From Acetivibrio saccincola (GTDB lineage Bacteria; Bacillota; Clostridia; Acetivibrionales; Acetivibrionaceae): DNA of 64,000 bases. Positions 1 to 10,055 of this stretch are shown here, piece by piece. The stretch covers positions 930,001 to 994,000 of the forward strand of contig NZ_CP025197.1 in NCBI RefSeq assembly GCF_002844395.1, given 5' to 3'. The notes beneath the pieces are model-generated. The model was not told the DNA's origin and did no database searches. It was given only the letters and a program-made list of their open reading frames with translations. The first letter of the stretch is position 1, and the number at the start of each line of letters is the position of its first letter. The position numbers and the translations under genes are program-made.

Positions 1-1
1 C

Positions 2-154
2 GGGATTATAATAGGTTCAAGTTTAAGTGCTACAGCGGGAGTAGGAAGTGAGACATCCTTTTTAAATGTTGTAATATTAAGAGTGAGTTTGGCGGTGGCG
101 TCAATTATAGTTATTGTAATGGCGATTTCAATGTTAAAGTCAAAAAATCCTTAA
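2..154 (+). CDS. C-terminal end of an integral membrane protein (partial)
   Basis: Frame 2 is open from the window edge to a TAA at 152-154 and encodes about 50 residues. The last 25 form a hydrophobic helix (around SLAVASIIVIVMAISML) followed by a short basic tail, as at the end of a multi-helix transporter; an MFS permease is possible, but the fragment is too short to say. It is followed at once by a bidirectional terminator, which supports a real 3' end. Confidence 0.5.
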   Translation, partial: GIIIGSSLSATAGVGSETSFLNVVILRVSLAVASIIVIVMAISMLKSKNP

Positions 155-192
155 AGGATGAAAAAAACTATGAAATATTCACGGAACATATA

Positions 193-224
193 AAACCCCA
201 GGGGAATATTCTCACCTGGGGTTT
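193..224. terminator. Bidirectional intrinsic terminator
   Basis: A 10-bp stem (AAACCCCAGG pairing with CCTGGGGTTT) with a 12-nt loop is flanked by A- and T-runs. It sits between two convergent genes, so it can stop transcription from both sides. Confidence 0.85.
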
Positions 225-245
225 TTACCACTTAGAATATCTAAT

Positions 246-1706
246 TTATTTTAACATTTTAAAATTATCAAAGAGTTCTTTTACAGGTACAGATGCAAAA
301 CCTGAATTGGTGTCAGACATTGCATAAGGTATAATTAAGTGGTCATTATGAAGGAGAGCTCCGCAGGAGTATACCACATTTGGCACATACCCTTCACGTT
401 CCTCCTCTGTCGGGGTCAAAAGAGGCTCCTCAAGAACACCGATTACCTTTGAAGGATCTTCTAAATCAAGTAAAATTGCACCGATGCAGTACTGACGCAT
501 AGGTCCTACCCCGTGGGTGAGCAAAATCCAGCCTTCATCTGTTTCGATAGGAGAACCACAATTGCCAATCTGCATTATTTCCCATGGAAACTCAGGTTTT
601 TTCAAAAGCTTGTGTTCATTCCAAAAATGTATATTGTCAGACTCCATTATAAACAACTGTTCTCCGTCTATCCTGGATATCATCATATACTTGCCGTTTA
701 CCTTTCGTGGGAACAAAGCCATGCCTTTGTCTTTTACTGACTTTCCGTTTAATGTTATCATTTTAAAAGAAAGAAAATCTTTAGTTTCAAGTAATTGAGG
801 CAAAATACTCTTACCATTGTATGCGGTATAAGTTGCATAATAGGTAACGCTTCCATTGTCATCTACAAATTTTACAAACCTTGCATCTTCAATCCCGTTG
901 CTTTCATTACTTGACACAGGTACAATTACTCTTTCTGATAATTTTTGATCAAAACTGAATTGTATTTCATAATTTGACTCTGCCAGCCATTTTATATCAC
1001 TGATTGTCTTTTCAAATGCAGAAGTCAAAGAAACTTCACGTTTTTGTATAAGATTTATTGACGCTAAAAGTTCTGATAGTGTAAAACTATCACCCAGGTA
1101 TGAAAAGACCTCATTTACATGGTAATCCATGCAATTCATTTCCTTAAGCTTCATTAAAAAAGTGTGTTTGTCATAAGTAGGGTTTTTCAAAACCTTAGGT
1201 GTTTCAGCAAATCTGCTTACTTCATCAAGTTTTATGGATAGATTTTCGTCAATTACACCGCTTCTAAATTCAATAGAAGAAATATGATTTTCGCCCGTGG
1301 AGCGGAAACTTAATATAAATCTCAAAGAGCCGTCAGGCAATCCATGCTGGTTAAAATGCGGTACAATGGATGGGTTAAAAAAAGCAGCAGCCTGTATTGA
1401 ATATTCATTTGTGAAAGATGCTCCGATAAGTGCCCTTCTAGAATCACTTAAATGAACGCCTTCCGGTATTAAATGCTTTATGGCATTGAAATTTCTATCA
1501 AAAATACGCCATATATTTTTATGTCTGTGGGAGAAATTTTCTATAACTTTGTCAAGAATTGACTGCACTTCACTTTCAGAAAAGGACATGATTCTGTTTA
1601 GGACGTTTTTTACTCTTTCATCTTCTCTGGGGCGGTATAGTTTGGCGATAACTCTGCTCTTATCTAGGAAGAATTTGGGTTGCATACGGTTAACGTTTAC
1701 TGCCAT
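246..1706 (-). CDS. GH130 family beta-mannoside phosphorylase-like protein
   Basis: The 486-aa product has the GH130 five-bladed propeller signature: GIEDAR at 271-276, then near 375-400 GNCGSPIETDEGW and HGVGPMRQYCIG, and a late GYVPNVVYSCG segment. Family members phosphorolyse or hydrolyse beta-1,2- or beta-1,4-linked mannosides. An N-terminal extension of about 200 residues makes it longer than the usual 300-350 aa. That recalls the long clostridial beta-1,2-oligomannan phosphorylases such as Teth514_1788, but the substrate cannot be assigned from sequence alone. It is divergent from a GT4 glycosyltransferase, so the pair may make and recycle one mannoside. The ATG is preceded on the minus strand by AAAGGAG. 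Confidence 0.85.
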   Translation of the reverse strand: MAVNVNRMQPKFFLDKSRVIAKLYRPREDERVKNVLNRIMSFSESEVQSILDKVIENFSHRHKNIWRIFDRNFNAIKHLIPEGVHLSDSRRALIGASFTNEYSIQAAAFFNPSIVPHFNQHGLPDGSLRFILSFRSTGENHISSIEFRSGVIDENLSIKLDEVSRFAETPKVLKNPTYDKHTFLMKLKEMNCMDYHVNEVFSYLGDSFTLSELLASINLIQKREVSLTSAFEKTISDIKWLAESNYEIQFSFDQKLSERVIVPVSSNESNGIEDARFVKFVDDNGSVTYYATYTAYNGKSILPQLLETKDFLSFKMITLNGKSVKDKGMALFPRKVNGKYMMISRIDGEQLFIMESDNIHFWNEHKLLKKPEFPWEIMQIGNCGSPIETDEGWILLTHGVGPMRQYCIGAILLDLEDPSKVIGVLEEPLLTPTEEEREGYVPNVVYSCGALLHNDHLIIPYAMSDTNSGFASVPVKELFDNFKMLK

Positions 1707-2405
1707 ATGAACTCTCCTTTACATAAATACATCTCTATGTTCATTATACAATATTTTTTCCGGATAATAAATACTAATTTCAATATATGATATTATTAAT
1801 AATAAAAAAAATGTGCCATTCCATGAACTTTCCGCACATAATTGTATAGATACTACAAGTTTAAAAAAATTCCTGCAAATTTATGAAAGATATAAAAATA
1901 AAATTTTGTCACAGGAAAGATTAAAAAAACACGCAATTACATGGAGTGGAGGTGGCAGATAATACTTGAAGATGATGAAGGAAAAGTGATAAACTATTTA
2001 AAGAGGTTAGTTCTTGTAATTTTATGATATATTAAGGTGTTCAGTTATTATTTAAGTTTTCAAAAAATTAAAAATAAATTTACTGGATGGCATGAGGTTG
2101 ACATGTTGTATATTATACTATTTATACTGTTATTACCATTTGCTATACTTTTAGAATGTGCATGCCGGTCCTAAGACATACGGGTAAAAAAAACAGCTGC
2201 TGGAACGGAAACAGCTAATAGGAAGGAATGGCGGCCGGTGTTGAATTGTCAATATGGAACAATTAAATATATGTAGAAGCTTTAGTTTTTCACTATACAT
2301 ATTTCACTATACAATACATGCAAAATATTATAAAATAAAATGATAAGCGTCTGTGTAATAGGAGTGGTTTTACAGCAATAATCACAGTAGAAAGGGGTTT
2401 TAGAT
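1707..2405. other. Intergenic region between divergent genes; weak structured element
   Basis: About 700 bp of AT-rich DNA separates the GH130 and GT4 genes. I see no convincing gene; a 28-codon ORF at 1941-2027 has no homology I recognise. The stretch 2162-2240 is much more GC-rich than its surroundings and can form small helices (CCTA with TAGG; AGCTG with CAGCT), so it may be a leader RNA of the GT4 gene. It matches no riboswitch class I know. Confidence 0.3.
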
Positions 2406-3416
2406 ATGAAAGTAGCAATATTATCACCTATTGCATGGAGGACACCTCCAAGGCACTACGGACCGTGGGAAAGGGTTGTGTCCCTTTTGACGGAAGGACT
2501 GGTAAAGGAAAATATTGATGTAACCCTTTATGCAACAAAGGATTCAGTAACAAAGGCAAAGCTAAGGGGAATTTGTGAAAGACCCTATGAAGAGGACAAA
2601 AGTATAGACCCTAAAGTGTGGGAATGCCTTCACATATCTGAAATTATGGAACAGGCAGACGAGTTTGATATAATTCACAATAATTTTGATTTTTTGCCCT
2701 TAACCTACAGCGGGCTTATAAAAACACCTATGGTTACAACCATTCACGGGTTTTCATCACCTAAAATTTTGCCTGTATACAAAAAGTACAACAAGAAAAC
2801 CTATTACGTTTCCATTAGTGATGCTGACAGAAGCTCTGAACTTGACTATATAAGAACTGTATATCACGGTATTGACATTAATAACTTCACATTGAAAGAG
2901 GAAGAGGGGAAATACCTTCTTTTCTTTGGAAGAATTCACCATGACAAAGGAGCTAAAGAAGCAATAGAAATAGCAAAAAAAGCAGGGATGAAACTTATTA
3001 TCGCCGGCATTATCCAGGATGAAAAATATTATGAAGAATTTGTTAAACCTCATTTAGGAGATGATATTGAGTACATAGGATCTGTAGGACCTGAAAAAAG
3101 AGATGAGATTTTAGGAAATGCATATGCACTCCTTCATCCAATTAATTTCAACGAACCTTTTGGTTTAAGCGTTGTTGAATCAATGGCCTGCGGAACTCCT
3201 GTATTGGCATTTAACAAAGGTTCCATGCCAGAATTAATTCAAAACGGTGTAAACGGGTTTATATCAGAAAGTATTGATGAAATGTGTGAACAGATAAAAG
3301 ATGTAAAAAAGATATCCAGAAAAGAGTGCCGCAAGACTGTAGTAGAAAGATTTAGTCAAGAAAAAATGGTAAAGGAATATATTAAAGTTTACGAAGAAAT
3401 ATTAAATACTAGATAA
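2406..3416 (+). CDS. GT4 family glycosyltransferase
   Basis: The 336-aa product has a GT-B fold pattern: an N-terminal acceptor domain starting MKVAILSPIAWRTPP, a linker near 165 (YLLFFGRIHHDKG, the usual start of the nucleotide-sugar domain), and the GT4 signature EPFGLSVVESMACGTPV near 258-274, including the E-x7-E donor-binding motif. Such enzymes are retaining and transfer hexoses from NDP- or GDP-sugars. The closest style is the soluble mannosyltransferase type found next to GH130 genes. The start is fixed by AGAAAGGGG about 8 nt upstream. Donor and acceptor are unknown. Confidence 0.85.
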   Translation: MKVAILSPIAWRTPPRHYGPWERVVSLLTEGLVKENIDVTLYATKDSVTKAKLRGICERPYEEDKSIDPKVWECLHISEIMEQADEFDIIHNNFDFLPLTYSGLIKTPMVTTIHGFSSPKILPVYKKYNKKTYYVSISDADRSSELDYIRTVYHGIDINNFTLKEEEGKYLLFFGRIHHDKGAKEAIEIAKKAGMKLIIAGIIQDEKYYEEFVKPHLGDDIEYIGSVGPEKRDEILGNAYALLHPINFNEPFGLSVVESMACGTPVLAFNKGSMPELIQNGVNGFISESIDEMCEQIKDVKKISRKECRKTVVERFSQEKMVKEYIKVYEEILNTR

Positions 3417-3520
3417 AAATTAAAATACAGTACAAAAATATAAAGCAAAAATATAAAATAAAATATAAAATAAAGATACGAGATAAAAATAATAAGATAG
3501 AAATACAAGATAAGCATTTT
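3417..3520. repeat. A-rich degenerate short tandem repeat after the GT4 stop codon
   Basis: Directly after the stop codon the DNA becomes a slippage-like run of variants of AAATATAAAATA and GATAAAAATA for roughly 100 bp, up to the helD leader. It has no coding capacity. Similar but better ordered arrays follow the dnaJ-like and clpB genes. Confidence 0.55.
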
Positions 3521-3575
3521 AGTAGGTGTTTAAAAGGACTTTGGAAGGATTATTTTTCATTGCAAGGAGGAAATT

Positions 3576-5825
3576 ATGCAGATAAGTGAAAGGGACTGGG
3601 TATATGAGAAGCAGAGGCTTGAAAAAATATATAAAATAATTGAGGCAAATATAGAAGTAATGGATAAATACTTAGAAAGCTTCAAAGGAAAATTAATTGC
3701 TACAAATAAGATGATGTGGGAAGACACTGCACATTTCACAGATGACTTTGACAGGCTGGTTGAAACAAAGCAGTATTTGGATATATTAAAGAATTTTAGT
3801 GAAAAGCGGGAGTTTTTTAACAGGAGAAAGGCTCAACTGGAAAAACTCCAAAAGTCTCCTTACTTTGCAAGGGTGGATTTTTTAGAAAAAGACCACAGGG
3901 AAGCTGAGGAGGTTTATATAGGAATTTCTACTCTCTTTTACAAGGATGACATACTCATTTACGACTGGAGGGCACCTATTTGCAGCATTTTCTATGAATA
4001 TGAAATTGGAAATGCCAGCTATAAATGTCCGGACGGGATAATTGAAGGTGAAATACTTTTAAAGCGACAATTTAAAATATATAAAGACAAAATTGAATAC
4101 ATGTTTAATACCGATGTAAAAATAGATGATGACATACTTCAGGAAATCCTAAGTAAAAATGTGGACAACAAAATGAGGACAATTGTAAGCACCATTCAAA
4201 AAGAACAGAACAGGGTAATTAGAAATGAAGAAAGCCCTATTTTAGTTGTTCAAGGACCTGCGGGGAGTGGCAAAACATCAGTTGCACTCCACCGGGCGGC
4301 TTATCTTTTATATAGATTCAGGGACACAATAACTGCTAAAAATATAATTATTTTTTCACCCAACAAGATATTCAGCAGTTATATTTCCAATGTATTACCT
4401 GAATTAGGAGAAGAAAATATAAAGCAGACTTCTTTTATGGATTTTGCCGCAAAATTTTTTAGCAGTGATATGAAATTAGAGAGTTTTAATTCCCAACTGG
4501 AAAAACTTCTTTGCTTCAGGGATGAAAAGAAGGCAAAGGAGATACAGTTTAAATCAGGGAAAGAATTTGTGGATTTAATGGATAATTATATTGATTATTT
4601 ACAAAACAAAAAAATGCAATTCCCTGATATAGTTTATAAGGGTGAGACCATTGTAAATTCAGAGGAGATATCCAATCTCTATAATGACAGCTATAAATCA
4701 TACCCCTATGGAGAACGCCTGAAGTTAATCCGTCAAAGGCTGTTTACAATGCTGGAAAAGTATAATGACAGAACCATAAGGGAATTGGCTCAAAAACTTG
4801 AAAATGACCCTGAGCATGTTGGTTTATCTTCCGGTGAAATAAGATATATGGCAAGAACAATTGTAAAAAATGAAACTGAAGAATTAAAATCAAAAATAAT
4901 TGAATTTACAAGGTACCGCTCCATTGATTTATACAAGATGCTTTTTGAAAATGATGAGGTATTTAGCAAAGTATCTAAGGGCATTTCTTTGCCTTCAGAA
5001 ATAGATTATATAAGAAAAAGTACAGTAAACAGGCTGAATAATAACATAGTTTCCTATGAAGACATCGCACCTGTTATATACTTAGAATACTTTTCTCAAG
5101 TAGTAAGAAAAAGTCATGCAATAAAACATGTAATTATAGACGAAGCTCAGGACTACTCACCTATACAGTATAAAGTGCTTTTTAAATGTTTTGAAAAAAG
5201 CAATATTACCATTTTAGGTGATTTAAATCAAACAATTCATCCCTACTATAATGTGGGTACTTTTGGAGAAATAACAGGGGAAAAAGAACCGCCTTTTATA
5301 GTGAATTTAGACAAAAGCTACAGGTCTACAAAGGAAATTTCAGATTTTTCCCAAAATATTCTTTTTAAAGAAAAAGTTTATGAGGTGGTGTCCAGACCAG
5401 GGGAAAAACCAATTTTAATAAAGTGTGAAGACAAAAATGAGCTTATTGATAAAATTATAGCCCATGTAAAGGACTACGAAGAAAAGGGTATCAAATCAAT
5501 AGCAATTGTGTGTAAAACGTATGCAGAGTGCAAAGAAGCATACAGCATGTTAAAGGGACGTATTGATGTAAATATTGTGGGAAATGAGGACAGTGAATTT
5601 CCGGAGGGCACAATTATAATTCCAAGCTATCTTATAAAGGGGTTAGAGTACGACGCTGTACTTGTCTACAATGCAAATTATGAAAATTACTACTTAGGGG
5701 AGGACAGAAAACTGTTTTATACAATATGTACCCGTGCGCTGCACCATTTAAGGATATATTTTGTTGGAGAGCCATTTTCCTACTTGAAAGATATAAGAAA
5801 GGATTTTTATTCCATTGAGAAATAG
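3576..5825 (+). CDS. helD: HelD-like RNA polymerase-recycling helicase (SF1)
   Basis: The 749-aa protein begins with a long charged helical region (residues 1-110), the coiled-coil arm that HelD inserts into RNA polymerase. It carries Walker A GPAGSGKT at 227-234, a Walker B/DExQ motif (IIDEAQDYSPIQ) near 520, and the late SF1 motif KGLEYDAVLVYN near 690. It lacks the full 2A/2B set of UvrD. HelD removes stalled RNA polymerase from nucleic acid using ATP. The length fits the family (about 750-775 aa). The ATG follows GCAAGGAGGA at a normal distance. It appears to be monocistronic. Confidence 0.85.
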   Translation: MQISERDWVYEKQRLEKIYKIIEANIEVMDKYLESFKGKLIATNKMMWEDTAHFTDDFDRLVETKQYLDILKNFSEKREFFNRRKAQLEKLQKSPYFARVDFLEKDHREAEEVYIGISTLFYKDDILIYDWRAPICSIFYEYEIGNASYKCPDGIIEGEILLKRQFKIYKDKIEYMFNTDVKIDDDILQEILSKNVDNKMRTIVSTIQKEQNRVIRNEESPILVVQGPAGSGKTSVALHRAAYLLYRFRDTITAKNIIIFSPNKIFSSYISNVLPELGEENIKQTSFMDFAAKFFSSDMKLESFNSQLEKLLCFRDEKKAKEIQFKSGKEFVDLMDNYIDYLQNKKMQFPDIVYKGETIVNSEEISNLYNDSYKSYPYGERLKLIRQRLFTMLEKYNDRTIRELAQKLENDPEHVGLSSGEIRYMARTIVKNETEELKSKIIEFTRYRSIDLYKMLFENDEVFSKVSKGISLPSEIDYIRKSTVNRLNNNIVSYEDIAPVIYLEYFSQVVRKSHAIKHVIIDEAQDYSPIQYKVLFKCFEKSNITILGDLNQTIHPYYNVGTFGEITGEKEPPFIVNLDKSYRSTKEISDFSQNILFKEKVYEVVSRPGEKPILIKCEDKNELIDKIIAHVKDYEEKGIKSIAIVCKTYAECKEAYSMLKGRIDVNIVGNEDSEFPEGTIIIPSYLIKGLEYDAVLVYNANYENYYLGEDRKLFYTICTRALHHLRIYFVGEPFSYLKDIRKDFYSIEK

Positions 5826-5894
5826 ATTTTCTATTTATAAAATAATTTTTTCTGTGTATTTCTAATATATGTTTCTTTAAAAATAAGTTTTTTA

Positions 5895-5923
5895 TTGATT
5901 TTTTTGAAAATTTCTAGTATTAT
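5895..5923 (+). promoter_or_regulatory. Sigma-A-type promoter for the dnaJ-like gene
   Basis: TTGATT (5895-5900) and TATTAT (5918-5923) are separated by 17 bp, giving a predicted start near 5930, some 110 nt before the dnaJ-like ATG. Heptad-like GTCAAA repeats follow immediately. Confidence 0.5.
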
Positions 5924-5937
5924 ATATTTAAGATCAG

Positions 5938-5966
5938 AGAAAGTCAAAGTCAAACTTTCTGTTTTT
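5938..5966 (+). promoter_or_regulatory. GTCAAA direct repeat inside a small hairpin
   Basis: AGAAAGT (5938-5944) pairs with ACTTTCT (5954-5960), and the loop side contains two adjacent GTCAAA units; six Ts follow. It could be a weak terminator for helD or an operator just downstream of the promoter. GTCAAA is the core of the CtsR heat-shock repressor heptad, but CtsR sites have a 3-nt spacer that is absent here. Confidence 0.3.
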
Positions 5967-6041
5967 TAATGATTCGGTGTTGTATTTTAAAGGATTTATG
6001 GTAAATTAAGCATATTGATTACAGGAAAAGGAGGGAAATAA

Positions 6042-6968
6042 ATGGAGTATAAAGATTACTACAAAATTTTGGGCGTTGATAAAAATGCTACACAGGATGA
6101 GATAAAAAAGGCATATAGAAAACTTGCTAAAAAGTACCATCCGGATGTAAATAAAAATAATAAGGAAGCTGAAAGGAAATTTAAAGAGGTAAATGAAGCA
6201 TATGAAGTTTTGGGTGATGAAGAAAAAAGAAAAAAATATGATACTTTTGGAAGCCATTATAATTTCCAGGATGGATATGATTTTGATCCCTCCCAGTTTG
6301 GTTTCGGGAATGTGAGATATGAGTACAGAACAACGGGGGACAGCCAGGGCTACAGCGATTTTTTCAATATGTTTTTTGGTAGGGACAGTGGATTTGATTT
6401 TAGCAGCTTTTTTAGCGAATTCAGAGGTGCCGGGCGTTATTCCAGAAAAGGAGAAGATGTAGAAGTTCAAATAGAGATATCACTGGAGGAAGGTTACAAG
6501 GGAGTTGAAAAAAGGCTGAATTTAAGAAGTGTAAAAGGTGAGAAAAAGATAACTTTCAAAGTGCCCAAGGGTGTAAAAGATGGTGAGAAGATACGCCTTA
6601 AGGGTCAGGGAAGGGAAGGAACTGGCGGAGGTCCAAACGGAGATTTGATTTTGTCAGTGAAAATAAAGCAGGAAGGTAATTATACATTAGAGGGAAATGA
6701 TATTACAACCACATTAGATATACTGCCCTGGACTGCTGCATTAGGCGGTAAAGCGGATGTAGATACATTAGATGGCAGGATAAAAATAAAAATTCCTGAG
6801 GGGATACAGTCGGACAGTAAAATAAGGGTGGCTGGAAAGGGATACATTGACAAAAACGGTAAAAGAGGGGATTTATATATAAAAATCCGTATAGTTAACC
6901 CAAAAATAATAACTGCTGAAATGAAAAAACTCTTCAAAGAATTGGACAGAATAAGTAATAAAGTTTAA
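6042..6968 (+). CDS. DnaJ/CbpA-type co-chaperone without zinc finger
   Basis: The 308-aa product has an N-terminal J domain (residues 5-67) with the HPD motif at 33-35 that stimulates DnaK ATPase. A Gly/Phe-rich linker (about 75-135) follows, then two beta-barrel substrate-binding domains (from [20 protein letters not shown] on). The four CxxCxGxG zinc repeats of true DnaJ are missing, so this is the class II/CbpA type rather than the dnaJ of a dnaK operon. It lies 182 bp upstream of clpB in the same direction, giving a disaggregation pair. The ATG is preceded by AAAAGGAGGGA. Confidence 0.88.
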   Translation: MEYKDYYKILGVDKNATQDEIKKAYRKLAKKYHPDVNKNNKEAERKFKEVNEAYEVLGDEEKRKKYDTFGSHYNFQDGYDFDPSQFGFGNVRYEYRTTGDSQGYSDFFNMFFGRDSGFDFSSFFSEFRGAGRYSRKGEDVEVQIEISLEEGYKGVEKRLNLRSVKGEKKITFKVPKGVKDGEKIRLKGQGREGTGGGPNGDLILSVKIKQEGNYTLEGNDITTTLDILPWTAALGGKADVDTLDGRIKIKIPEGIQSDSKIRVAGKGYIDKNGKRGDLYIKIRIVNPKIITAEMKKLFKELDRISNKV

Positions 6969-7123
6969 ATAAGTATTAAAGTAGAGATAAGCAGCAGAGT
7001 ATAAATAGGCGGCAAAATATAAATAAGCAGCAAAATATAAATAAGCAGCAAAGTATAAATAGGCGGCAAAGCATAAATAAGCTGTAAGTATAATAAGCGA
7101 TTAAAGTATAAATTAGCAGGAAA
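6963..7123. repeat. 18-bp minisatellite, nine units, starting inside the stop codon
   Basis: Nine consecutive units of 17-18 bp with consensus GTATAAATAAGCAGCAAA run from 6963 to 7123. Units at 7017 and 7035 are identical, as are those at 6999 and 7053. The first unit begins at the last sense codon of the dnaJ-like gene, so its TAA stop belongs to the array. Every unit contains in-frame stops. The array fills most of the dnaJ-clpB gap. Confidence 0.85.
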
Positions 7124-7150
7124 GTATGGCATGAAGCGGAGGTGTAAAAT

Positions 7151-9739
7151 ATGAATTTAGAAAAGTTTACAGAAAGAGCCCAAGCTGCAATTAGTACTTC
7201 CCAGGATGTGGCGATAAAAAAAGGCCATCAGCAATTAGACGGGGAGCATTTGCATTATGCACTGGTAACCCAGGAAGACGGGCTTATACCAAAGCTTATA
7301 AGCTATATGGGTCAGGATGTTGAATGGTATGTGGCAGATTTGGAAAAGGAGCTTTCAAGAATTCCAAGTGTACATGGAAGCAGCGTTTCAAACCTTTACT
7401 TAACCAGAAGATTCAGCCAGATTCTTCTTAACGCCCAGGATGAGGCAAAGCGTTTTAAAGATGATTATACAAGTGTGGAGCACATTTATATAGCACTTTT
7501 AAAGGAAAGGGGTACCCCTTCACAGAAAATTTTTAAAAACTACGGCATAACTTTGGAAAAGTTTATGTCTGCCCTTAGTAAAGTGAGGAGCAACCAGAGA
7601 ATTACTTCCCAAAACCCTGAAGCCATTTATGATGCTTTAAAAAGGTTTGGACGTGATTTGTTGGATCTTGCAAGGGAAGGGAAGCTTGACCCTGTAATTG
7701 GAAGAGATGCTGAAATAAGAAGGGCTATAAGGATTTTGTCCAGAAGGACAAAAAACAACCCTGTGCTCATTGGAGAGCCGGGGGTGGGTAAGACTGCCGT
7801 TGTGGAGGGACTTGCCCAGAGAATACTAAAAGGGGATGTACCGGAAGGATTAAAGGACAAGACAATATTTGCCCTTGATATGGGTGCATTAATTGCAGGG
7901 GCAAAGTTCAGGGGTGAATTTGAAGAAAGGCTTAAAGCCGTTTTAAATGAGGTAAACAGCTCCAACGGAAGGATTATACTTTTTATAGATGAGCTTCATA
8001 ATATTGTAGGTGCAGGAAAGGCAGAAGGGGCAATGGATGCAGGGAACATACTAAAGCCAATGCTTGCAAGAGGGGAGCTAAGATGTATCGGGGCTACTAC
8101 ATTGGATGAATACAGAAAATACATTGAAAAAGATGCAGCGTTGGAGAGAAGGTTTCAACCTATTTTAATAGACCAGCCTACAGTGGAAGACACAATTTCA
8201 ATTTTAAGAGGGCTTAAAGAGCGTTTTGAAATCCACCACGGGGTAAGAATAACTGACAGTGCAATTATTGCCGCATCTGTCCTTTCAAACAGGTATATAA
8301 GCGACAGGTTTTTGCCGGACAAGGCCATAGACCTTATGGATGAGGCGGCGGCAATGATAAGGACGGAAATTGACAGCATGCCTGCTGAATTAGATGAGAT
8401 ATCCAGAAAAATAATGCAGCTGGAAATTGAAAGGCAGGCACTTAAAAAAGAAGAGGATGAAGTTTCTAAAAACAGGCTTTTGGCATTGGAAAAGGAAATT
8501 TCAGACAACAAGGAAATATATGACAGAATGAAGGCGCAGTGGGAATTGGAAAAGGAAGATATTAAAAAGGAGAAGCATTTAAAAGAGGAAATTGAAGAGG
8601 TGAAAAGACAGATAGAGGAAGCTGAAAGGCAGTATGATTTGGACAAATTGGCTATTTTAAAGCACGGAAAGCTTCCGGAACTTCAAAAACAGTTAGAAGA
8701 AGCAAAGAAGCGCAAAGAGTCAAATGAAGGGACTTTGTTAAAAGAAGAAGTGGGAGAAGAAGAAATTGCAGAAATTGTTTCAAGGTGGACAGGTATTCCT
8801 GTAACAAAGCTTGTTGAAAATGAGAGGGATAAGCTATTAAATCTTGACAATATACTGCACCAGAGGGTTGTAGGACAGGATGAGGCAGTGGAAGCCGTGA
8901 CTGACTCTGTCATAAGGGCAAGGTCAGGGCTTAAAGACCCCAGAAGACCTATTGGTTCCTTTATATTTTTAGGTCCGACGGGAGTTGGTAAGACAGAGCT
9001 TGCAAAGGCACTTTCTGAGGCTCTTTTTGACAGTGAGGAAAATATAGTGCGCATTGACATGTCTGAGTATATGGAAAGACATGCAGTTGCAAGATTAATC
9101 GGGGCACCTCCCGGATATGTGGGATATGATGAGGGAGGGCAGCTTACAGAGGCAGTGAGGAGAAAGCCTTATAGTGTAATACTTTTTGATGAAATTGAAA
9201 AGGCTCACCCGGAAGTTTTTAATGTGCTGCTGCAGCTTTTAGATGATGGACGCCTTACTGACAGCCAGGGAAGAACGGTGGACTTTAAAAACACAGTTGT
9301 AATTATGACTTCAAACATAGGAAGCCAGTATCTTTTAGATGGCATTAAAGAAGACGGGGAATTAGAAGAAGGTGTAAGGGATAAAGTAACGGAAAGTTTA
9401 AACATGCATTTTAAACCTGAGTTTTTAAACCGTGTGGATGAGGTTGTAATATTTAAACCTTTGAGAAAAGACGAGATAATACAGATAATAGACATTATTT
9501 TAAAGGACCTTCAAAGAAGGCTTGATGACAGACAGATAAAACTTAATGTGACAAGGGAAGCTAAAGAGTATATTGTGGACAATTCATACAACCCTGTTTA
9601 TGGTGCAAGGCCTTTAAAAAGATATATACAGAAGTTTGTGGAGACGGAGATAGGAAGAATGATAATAAAAGGCGATATAAGTGACGGAACAGATGTAAAA
9701 ATTGATCTGGTGGATAATAAATTAAAGATAGTGGTATAA
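7151..9739 (+). CDS. clpB: ClpB disaggregase (Hsp100)
   Basis: The 862-aa length matches the family. The order is an N-terminal Clp repeat domain (1-145), NBD1 with Walker A GEPGVGKT at 208-215 and Walker [10 protein letters not shown], the coiled-coil M domain (about 400-530, Glu/Lys-rich), NBD2 with GPTGVGKT at 608-615, and the D2-small domain with the conserved [12 protein letters not shown]-type end ([15 protein letters not shown]). The M domain separates it from ClpC and ClpA. With DnaK and the neighbouring J protein it extracts polypeptides from aggregates in the cytosol. The start follows GCGGAGGTG. No CIRCE element is visible upstream. Confidence 0.95.
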   Translation: MNLEKFTERAQAAISTSQDVAIKKGHQQLDGEHLHYALVTQEDGLIPKLISYMGQDVEWYVADLEKELSRIPSVHGSSVSNLYLTRRFSQILLNAQDEAKRFKDDYTSVEHIYIALLKERGTPSQKIFKNYGITLEKFMSALSKVRSNQRITSQNPEAIYDALKRFGRDLLDLAREGKLDPVIGRDAEIRRAIRILSRRTKNNPVLIGEPGVGKTAVVEGLAQRILKGDVPEGLKDKTIFALDMGALIAGAKFRGEFEERLKAVLNEVNSSNGRIILFIDELHNIVGAGKAEGAMDAGNILKPMLARGELRCIGATTLDEYRKYIEKDAALERRFQPILIDQPTVEDTISILRGLKERFEIHHGVRITDSAIIAASVLSNRYISDRFLPDKAIDLMDEAAAMIRTEIDSMPAELDEISRKIMQLEIERQALKKEEDEVSKNRLLALEKEISDNKEIYDRMKAQWELEKEDIKKEKHLKEEIEEVKRQIEEAERQYDLDKLAILKHGKLPELQKQLEEAKKRKESNEGTLLKEEVGEEEIAEIVSRWTGIPVTKLVENERDKLLNLDNILHQRVVGQDEAVEAVTDSVIRARSGLKDPRRPIGSFIFLGPTGVGKTELAKALSEALFDSEENIVRIDMSEYMERHAVARLIGAPPGYVGYDEGGQLTEAVRRKPYSVILFDEIEKAHPEVFNVLLQLLDDGRLTDSQGRTVDFKNTVVIMTSNIGSQYLLDGIKEDGELEEGVRDKVTESLNMHFKPEFLNRVDEVVIFKPLRKDEIIQIIDIILKDLQRRLDDRQIKLNVTREAKEYIVDNSYNPVYGARPLKRYIQKFVETEIGRMIIKGDISDGTDVKIDLVDNKLKIVV

Positions 9740-9742
9740 AAA

Positions 9743-9800
9743 ACAGCCTGAATATTACAGTTTGAATATTGCAGTCTGAATATTAACAGTCTGAACACTT
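9743..9800. repeat. Four-unit 14-15-bp tandem repeat after clpB
   Basis: Four units resembling ACAGTCTGAATATT lie directly behind the clpB stop: 9743-9756, 9757-9770, 9771-9785 and 9786-9800. They show the same post-stop behaviour as the arrays after the GT4 and dnaJ-like genes, with an unrelated unit. Confidence 0.75.
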
Positions 9801-9923
9801 TAAAAAAGGGAGTGTAAATAATTTTGTGGGTTTAGATTTTATGTAAATCCTTCTCAGCAAGAAACATTAATTAATTTTAGTTTACAGAATATATAACTGC
9901 ATTTTGTTTTTCATTATAGAGTT

Positions 9924-9970
9924 TTGCCAATTATTAAAGTTTTATACATAAATTTTTTAATAATTGGCAA
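9924..9970. repeat. 15-bp perfect inverted repeat downstream of clpB
   Basis: TTGCCAATTATTAAA (9924-9938) pairs perfectly with TTTAATAATTGGCAA (9956-9970) across a 17-nt loop. There is no clean T-run on the plus side. It may end the clpB transcript or be the scar of a small element. Confidence 0.5.
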
Positions 9971-10055
9971 TACTTATTTGTCTAGCAAATTTAAAAAAGT
10001 AAAAACATAAAAGTACAATGTTAATTTAATTTGCTTTTTGTCAATAATTCTATTG

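Noticed and set aside
1941-2027. 28-codon ORF in the GH130-GT4 gap
   Set aside because: Too short, no recognisable family; its only support is a nearby purine-rich stretch.
7000-7150. CIRCE element for clpB
   Set aside because: No TTAGCACTC-N9-GAGTGCTAA or near match was found upstream of clpB or the dnaJ-like gene.
8155-8646. Minus-strand open frame inside clpB
   Set aside because: It is the antisense of the Glu/Lys-rich coiled coil (Ser/Phe/Leu-rich translation), a usual shadow.
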